Shown here: positions 16,129 to 20,708 of the stretch, piece by piece
How positions within the stretch are numbered: position 1 is the stretch's first letter
Layout of the letters: every line of letters begins with the position of its first letter
Origin: CBDUQI01 sp965369325
Lineage (GTDB): Bacteria; Pseudomonadota; Gammaproteobacteria; Steroidobacterales; JBCBZW01
Direction of reading: 5' to 3'
DNA: 20,708 nucleotides
Assembly (NCBI GenBank): GCA_965369325.1
Contig: CBDUQI010000094.1
Span: 1-20,708, forward strand
The notes under the pieces: model-generated
The model's input: only the letters and a program-made list of their open reading frames with translations
Database searches by the model: none
What the model was told of the DNA's origin: nothing
Position numbers and translations under genes: made by a program

Positions 16129-16203
16129 TGGTGGGCGATGCTGGGATTGAACCAGCGACCCCTGCCGTGTGAAGGCAGTGCTCTCCCGCTGAGCTAATCG
16201 CCC
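16129..16203 (-). tRNA. tRNA-Val(CAC)
   Basis: The minus strand folds into a full 75-base tRNA with encoded CCA. Acceptor stem GGGCGAT/ATCGCCC pairs perfectly, D stem is GCTC/GAGC, anticodon stem CTGCC/GGCAG with loop TTCACAC giving anticodon CAC (Val, GUG codons), and T arm GCTGG-TTCAATC-CCAGC. Its 3' end points towards lower coordinates, that is towards the AT-rich two-component block. Confidence 0.97.
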
Positions 16204-16220
16204 ATCCTTTTGAGCGGCGC

Positions 16221-16226
16221 ATACTA
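16221..16226 (-). promoter_or_regulatory. Probable extended -10 of tRNA-Val
   Basis: On the minus strand TGCTAGTAT forms an extended -10 element (TAGTAT at 16221-16226) 17 bases before the tRNA. No good -35 is seen, which fits an extended -10 promoter. Confidence 0.4.
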
Positions 16227-16370
16227 GCATAAAGGCCCGATCATCTGCACAGGATTTGGGCCTGCTGCCTCGCAGCCCCACCCCAGAGCCGGCGCGTTCG
16301 CCGACCGCCGGCGCCAGCCGTGGGCCTGCCTTGAGGGGCGTCCGCGCGCAACCGCCATGCCGGCTCGGTC

Positions 16371-16379
16371 TGATACACT
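16371..16379 (+). promoter_or_regulatory. Possible extended -10 of gltX
   Basis: TGATACACT matches the extended -10 pattern TGnTATAAT with two mismatches, 44 bases before the gltX ATG. No matching -35 was found. Confidence 0.35.
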
Positions 16380-16423
16380 CCCGCCTCGCCCGATTCAACC
16401 TTGTTTGATGGAATAAATACCGC

Positions 16424-17845
16424 ATGACCGTCCGCACCCGATTCGCTCCCAGCCCCACCGGATATCTGCATATTGGCGGCGCCCGCACGGCGCTGTTCTG
16501 CTACCTGTACGCGCGCCGCCACGGAGGCAGCTTTGTGCTGCGTATTGAGGACACCGATCGCGAGCGATCCACCGATGAAGCCGTACAGGCCATCCTCGAC
16601 GGTGTCGCCTGGCTGGGGCTCACGCCCGACGAAGGGCCCATCTATCAGACCCACCGCTTTGATCGCTACCAGGCGGTGGTCGATCAGTGGCTGAGCGAAG
16701 GTAAGGCCTACCATTGCTACTGCACCCGCGAAGAACTGGATGAGCGGCGCGAGGCGCAGATGCAGGCCAAGCAGAAGCCCCGCTACGACGGGCGCTGCCG
16801 CGATCGGAGCGAGCCGCGGGACGGTGTGGCGCCGGTGGTGCGGTTCGCGAACCCGTTGGAGGGCCAGGTAATCGTTGAGGATCTGGTGCAGGGCAGGGTG
16901 CCGTTCGACAACGCGGAGCTGGATGATCTGATTATCGCCCGCTCGGATGGCACGCCGACCTATAATTTCACCGTGGTGGTGGACGACTTCGACATGCAGA
17001 TCAGCCACGTGGTGCGCGGCGATGATCATCTGAATAACACGCCGCGTCAGATCAATATGTACGGGGCGTTGGGCGCGGCCCCGCCGCAGTTCGCACACGT
17101 GCCGATGATCCTGGGCGATGACGGCAGCCGCTTGTCCAAGCGACACGGTGCGACCGGTGTCATGGAGTACCACCGCCAGGGCTTTTTGCCCGAAGCGCTG
17201 CTCAACTACCTGGTGCGCCTGGGCTGGTCCCACGGCGACCAGGAACTGTTTAGTATGGAGCAGATGATCGAGCTGTTTGATCTGGCCGATGTGAACAAGT
17301 CCGCCTCTAAGATGAACCCGGAGAAGTTGCTGTGGGTTAATCAGCAGTATCTGACGGCGGCCGACCCCAACGTACTGGCGCAGGATCTGGGCACGCGGCT
17401 GGCCGAACTCGGCGTGGATACCACACGTGGCCCGGATCTCGCCGCGCTTGCAAACGTGCAGCAGGCGCGCGTGAAAACGCTGGTGGAGATGGCGGAGCAG
17501 AGCGTCATGTTCTATCAAGACTTCGATGACTACGACGAGAAGGCAGCCAAGAAGAACTTGCGGCCGGTGGCGCTGGAGCCGCTGCAGCATGTGCGCGACG
17601 CGTTGGCAGGGCTGGCCCAGTGGACCGCCGGGCCGATTCACGACGTGGTGGAGGCCAGCGCTGAACAACTGCAACTCAAGCTGGGCAAAGTCGCCCAGCC
17701 GATACGCGTCGCGGTCTCCGGTACGGCGGTTTCGCCCGGCATCGACATCACACTGGAGCTGCTGGGGCGCGAGGTGACACTCGCCCGGCTGGATCGGGCG
17801 ATTGCCTTCGTTAAAGCCCGCGCGGAGGTCCCGCCCACCCGGTAA
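16424..17845 (+). CDS. gltX: Glutamyl-tRNA synthetase
   Basis: A 473-residue class I aminoacyl-tRNA synthetase that charges tRNA-Glu with glutamate in the cytoplasm; length fits the bacterial family. Seen directly: RFAPSPTGYLHIGGARTAL with the HIGH-type motif H16-I-G-G19, LRIEDTDRERS, the Cys-rich insert CYCTREEL...KPRYDGRCR as in the zinc-containing E. coli enzyme, NFTVVVDDFDMQISHVVRGDDHLNNTPRQ, and the KMSKS-type motif SRLSKRHG (235-242; K239). The C-terminal anticodon-binding helical domain continues to VAVSGTAVSPGIDITLELLG. GGAAT lies about 13 bases before the ATG. A tRNA-Val lies upstream on the other strand and tRNA-Ala downstream, as around E. coli gltX. The start of the next gene follows after 58 bases, so readthrough is possible. 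Confidence 0.98.
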   Translation: MTVRTRFAPSPTGYLHIGGARTALFCYLYARRHGGSFVLRIEDTDRERSTDEAVQAILDGVAWLGLTPDEGPIYQTHRFDRYQAVVDQWLSEGKAYHCYCTREELDERREAQMQAKQKPRYDGRCRDRSEPRDGVAPVVRFANPLEGQVIVEDLVQGRVPFDNAELDDLIIARSDGTPTYNFTVVVDDFDMQISHVVRGDDHLNNTPRQINMYGALGAAPPQFAHVPMILGDDGSRLSKRHGATGVMEYHRQGFLPEALLNYLVRLGWSHGDQELFSMEQMIELFDLADVNKSASKMNPEKLLWVNQQYLTAADPNVLAQDLGTRLAELGVDTTRGPDLAALANVQQARVKTLVEMAEQSVMFYQDFDDYDEKAAKKNLRPVALEPLQHVRDALAGLAQWTAGPIHDVVEASAEQLQLKLGKVAQPIRVAVSGTAVSPGIDITLELLGREVTLARLDRAIAFVKARAEVPPTR

Positions 17846-17903
17846 CAACTACGGGCCGTGCGCCCCGATCAATCGCTCGGCTCTCACCCGAAAGGAACTG
17901 CTC

Positions 17904-20504
17904 ATGAACCTTGCTAGCGATTGCTTGGAACGAAAATGCCCATTGCCCGCTCTGGCCGTGCTTGCGGCGGTGTTGCCACTCGCCTTTGCCGCGCCGGCAA
18001 GCGCGCAAACCTGGGAGCGTACCAACCCCGGCGGCGGTGGCTCCTTTATAAGCGTGGGCGCCGGGCCGGATGGCACCATCGTGGTCGGCAGTGATCTTAG
18101 TGGCGCCTACCTCAGTCGCAACCGGGGCGTCAGCTGGGAGGTATTGGGGGCATCGCGCGGTGTCACCGAAACGCATATCCCGGGCGTGGGTTTCGATCCC
18201 GCCAATGCCTCGCGTATCTTCCTGGGTGCCGAGGCGGGCATCTTCTTAAGTGAGGATGCGGGTCTGAGTTTTACCCGCGTCTGGAGCCCGCCGCTGGTGC
18301 CCGGCGAGGTGTTTGAGCACGACGCCGCTTATGTCACCGACATTCAGGCCGCTGGCGCCGGTGTGTTCTACGCCGCCGTTCATCTCAAGCCGTTCTTTGG
18401 CGGTGGCTCGCCGCCGTATGAGGCAATGGTCTATCGCAGCGACAACAACGGTGTCGACTGGAGCCTCGCGAGCGGCGCCAGCCTGCCGGCGTCAATCAGC
18501 ATCCTCAAGCTGGTGAGCGCGCCGGACGACCCGCAGACGGTGTATGCGCTGACCGGCGAAAGCACACATCTGGAGGCGACGGTCGCCCGGCTGTATCGCA
18601 GCGAAGATGGTGGCGTGTCCTGGGTGCTGCTTGCCGCCTCACTGGGACCGGCGATGGATGTGGCGGTCGATCCGACAGACGCGCAGACGGTGTACCTCTC
18701 CACCTTCGATGGCGCCGACGACAATATGGAAGGCACGGTGCACGTCAGTGAAAACGGCGGCGATAGCTGGTCAGTCCTGCGCAACAACTACAGCGGATTG
18801 CTGTTTGTAGACGCGTCAGCGCAAGCGTTACGCACGGTGGATACCCGCCTGCCGTTTCCCTGGGTAGGCAAGAGCGGGGCCTGGGAGTCCAGTGACGATG
18901 GCGCCACCTGGCAGCGCCTGCCGGCGGGCTTTTCGGCCTCGGCAGACTGCGCTCAGTGGCCCGCTTATGTGTCGCCCGTGTGTAACTGGGATACTTTCTG
19001 GCAGCCCAACTTCGTGCTGGACCCGATGCCTTACGGTGCTGGCCTGAGCGGGTATGCCGGCACCACCAGCGGTGATCTGTCAGATCCGGCGGCGGTGCTG
19101 ATGGTCAACTCCCAGTGGGTGTTCTTAAGTGACGATGGCGGCGGGCAGTTCCGGAACATATTCACAGATTCAATCGCTGCCGACGCGTGGCGTTCGCGCG
19201 GCGTCGACAACGTGAATATGACCAGCCTGGCAGTCAGCGAGGCCGATCCGGATCGCATTTATCTGGGGTACTTTGATATGGGCTGCTGGCGCAGCGCCGA
19301 TCATGGCGACAGCTGGCAGTCCTGCAATCCGTCGCTGCCGGATGCACCGGGCGGCGAGTACTTCGGCTGGCCCGAGGGGCGCGGCGGCAATGTCGCCAGC
19401 ATCGTGGCCGATCCACAGCGCGCCCAGGTGGTGTGGAGCACCATGTCGCTGTTCCAGAACGGTGAGTTTCCCACGTATTTACTACGCAGTGATCAGGCGG
19501 GCGAGCGGGAGAGCTGGGTGATGGTCGGCGCGGGTCTGGGCTTGCGTGAGATCCAGGGCTTATCGCTGGATCGCACCAGCCCCAGCACGCAACGCACCCT
19601 GTTCGCGACCGCGCAGGGCGATGTCTACAAGAGCGTGGATGACGGCAGCAACTGGAGCCAGGTGCTCGATTGCAGCGGCGCCTGCAACGCCACGGCGGTG
19701 GACCATTTCAACGGCCAGCTGGTGTACGCGGCGGGTGCGGGCGGTGTGTGGCGTTCTACCAACGGAGGCCAGACCTGGACGGCCGTCGGGCTGGCGCAGA
19801 TGGGCGGTAATCCCAATATTGGTTTCTGGGATTTTGGCTGGGAAGGCGTGTTTGATGTTATCCCCGATCCGCACCAGACCGACACCGTTTATGTGACCGC
19901 CTTTGGCGACGGCAAAGGCCTGTACCGCAGCACCAATGCCGGCGGTAGCTGGGAGAAGCTCTGGAGCGACGATTTCATGCGCAGCATGACGGTTGCCCCC
20001 AGCAACCCTGGCCTGTTGTGGGCCACCTCCTCCAGCGCGATGGAGTCGGGTGGACTGGATGCCGGTTCCAACGGGGTGTTGCTGTCCGCCGATGCCGGCG
20101 CCAGCTGGCAGTCGATGAACGGCGACATGCCCTGGCCATTCGCGATTCCGGTCCACATGGACGAGGGCAATACCGTGTTCGTTGGCTCGCCCGGCACCGG
20201 CTTCCAGCGGCTGACCCTGCAGGACGGCGATGCGGACACCATCCCGGACCTGCTGGACAACTGCTCGGCGCTGGCTAATCCCGCTCAGCGGGACACCAAC
20301 GGGGATGGCTTTGGAAATGCTTGCGATCCGGACCTGGACGATAACGGTGTGGTCGATTTCGCCGACCTGGCGCTGCTCAAGCAGGCCTTCTTCGCTCAGG
20401 GCGATCTGGATGAGGATTTTGACGGCGATGGCAGCGTGAATTTTGCTGATTTATCAATAATGAAGGGGTTTTTCTTTGGTCCGCCCGGACCCGCGGCTCA
20501 ATAG
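17904..20504 (+). CDS. Secreted Asp-box/GH74-like propeller protein with dockerin tail
   Basis: An 866-residue exported protein. The ATG at 17904 is chosen over an upstream frame to 17802 because AAAGGAA precedes it and a signal peptide (1-34, APASA) follows at once. The body (about 35-770) carries around a dozen Asp-box repeats of the S-x-D/N-x-G-x-S/T-W type (SRNRGVSW at 71-78, SEDGGVSW, SENGGDSW, SSDDGATW, SADHGDSW, SVDDGSNW, STNGGQTW, SADAGASW), as in sialidases, sortilins and GH74 xyloglucanases. The opening WERTNPGGGGSF and VGSDLSGAYLS (D64) align with the GH74 start, where the Asp is catalytic; the second GH74 catalytic Asp is not evident by eye, so activity is uncertain. Residues 774-866 form a TSP3 segment plus duplicated dockerin (DLDDNGVVDFADLALLK, DFDGDGSVNFADLSIMK) and the tail FFFGPPGPAAQ. 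It may dock to a cohesin such as the product of 6362-7306. Confidence 0.85.
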   Translation: MNLASDCLERKCPLPALAVLAAVLPLAFAAPASAQTWERTNPGGGGSFISVGAGPDGTIVVGSDLSGAYLSRNRGVSWEVLGASRGVTETHIPGVGFDPANASRIFLGAEAGIFLSEDAGLSFTRVWSPPLVPGEVFEHDAAYVTDIQAAGAGVFYAAVHLKPFFGGGSPPYEAMVYRSDNNGVDWSLASGASLPASISILKLVSAPDDPQTVYALTGESTHLEATVARLYRSEDGGVSWVLLAASLGPAMDVAVDPTDAQTVYLSTFDGADDNMEGTVHVSENGGDSWSVLRNNYSGLLFVDASAQALRTVDTRLPFPWVGKSGAWESSDDGATWQRLPAGFSASADCAQWPAYVSPVCNWDTFWQPNFVLDPMPYGAGLSGYAGTTSGDLSDPAAVLMVNSQWVFLSDDGGGQFRNIFTDSIAADAWRSRGVDNVNMTSLAVSEADPDRIYLGYFDMGCWRSADHGDSWQSCNPSLPDAPGGEYFGWPEGRGGNVASIVADPQRAQVVWSTMSLFQNGEFPTYLLRSDQAGERESWVMVGAGLGLREIQGLSLDRTSPSTQRTLFATAQGDVYKSVDDGSNWSQVLDCSGACNATAVDHFNGQLVYAAGAGGVWRSTNGGQTWTAVGLAQMGGNPNIGFWDFGWEGVFDVIPDPHQTDTVYVTAFGDGKGLYRSTNAGGSWEKLWSDDFMRSMTVAPSNPGLLWATSSSAMESGGLDAGSNGVLLSADAGASWQSMNGDMPWPFAIPVHMDEGNTVFVGSPGTGFQRLTLQDGDADTIPDLLDNCSALANPAQRDTNGDGFGNACDPDLDDNGVVDFADLALLKQAFFAQGDLDEDFDGDGSVNFADLSIMKGFFFGPPGPAAQ

Positions 20505-20562
20505 CGGGCAGCGGGGCCAATAAAGGCACCGAAATAGCCCCGATACCCCGCGACGGAATCGG

Positions 20563-20591
20563 TTGACAGCGCTCCCGCAACGTCGTATCTT
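20563..20591 (+). promoter_or_regulatory. Sigma-70 promoter of tRNA-Ala
   Basis: TTGACA (20563-20568) is a perfect -35, TATCTT (20586-20591) the -10, with the ideal 17-base spacer. The tRNA begins 15 bases after the -10. Confidence 0.8.
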
Positions 20592-20606
20592 GCGCGGCTG
20601 ACACAC

Positions 20607-20682
<76 letters not shown>

Positions 20683-20708
20683 GACACACCGCCCAGGCGC
20701 TTAGGCCA

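Noticed and set aside
16007..16222. 71-residue minus-strand frame across tRNA-Val
   Set aside because: Most of it is the tRNA itself read as codons; this is a common false gene call.
16241..17848. 535-residue open frame on the minus strand opposite gltX
   Set aside because: It lies wholly antisense to an unmistakable gltX, is rich in His/Arg/Val as expected from reversed GC-rich codons, and matches no family I recognise.

Overview
The window looks like a chromosomal segment of a GC-rich gammaproteobacterium. The order tRNA-Val / gltX / tRNA-Ala resembles the Escherichia coli valU-gltX-alaWX neighbourhood. GltX has the E. coli-type Cys-x-Cys insert, and there is an RstA/RstB-like two-component pair and an Ax21-like small outer-membrane barrel. 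The barrel and the secreted proteins ending in a dockerin-like tail would suit Xanthomonadales/Chromatiales-type lineages, but that placement is inference.

Layout. 1-4.9 kb (+ strand): a secreted beta-helix protein, a cytoplasmic protein with three RidA-like units, and a membrane-anchored class C beta-lactamase-like serine hydrolase. 4.9-8.5 kb is a decaying, rearranged stretch. It holds a frameshifted remnant of a dockerin tail (4898-5180), a small secreted protein, an intact secreted protein with two cohesin-like domains (6362-7306), and two gene stumps (DUF3604 and TauE/SafE) that lose their 5' ends at the same junction near 8.0 kb. 8.5-12.0 kb (- strand): a secreted seven-repeat FG-GAP propeller with a thrombospondin-3/dockerin tail, and an unassigned soluble protein. 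12.2-15.8 kb: a Fic-protein remnant, then a more AT-rich block with response regulator, sensor kinase and outer-membrane barrel. Two copies of a GTTAC-N5-GTAAC palindrome lie in front of the kinase and the barrel gene. 16.1-20.7 kb is housekeeping: tRNA-Val(CAC), gltX and tRNA-Ala(GGC), with a large Asp-box/GH74-like secreted protein, also dockerin-tailed, inserted between gltX and tRNA-Ala.

The most interesting possibility is a non-clostridial cohesin-dockerin system. One secreted protein made of two cohesin-like domains sits among two intact secreted proteins and one broken relic that end in the same TSP3 + duplicated dockerin module and an FFGxPGP tail. The second is a probable RstA-like regulon: the same palindrome, close to the known RstA box, marks both the kinase gene and the barrel gene. 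Domain assignments were made by reading the sequences; no database search was run.
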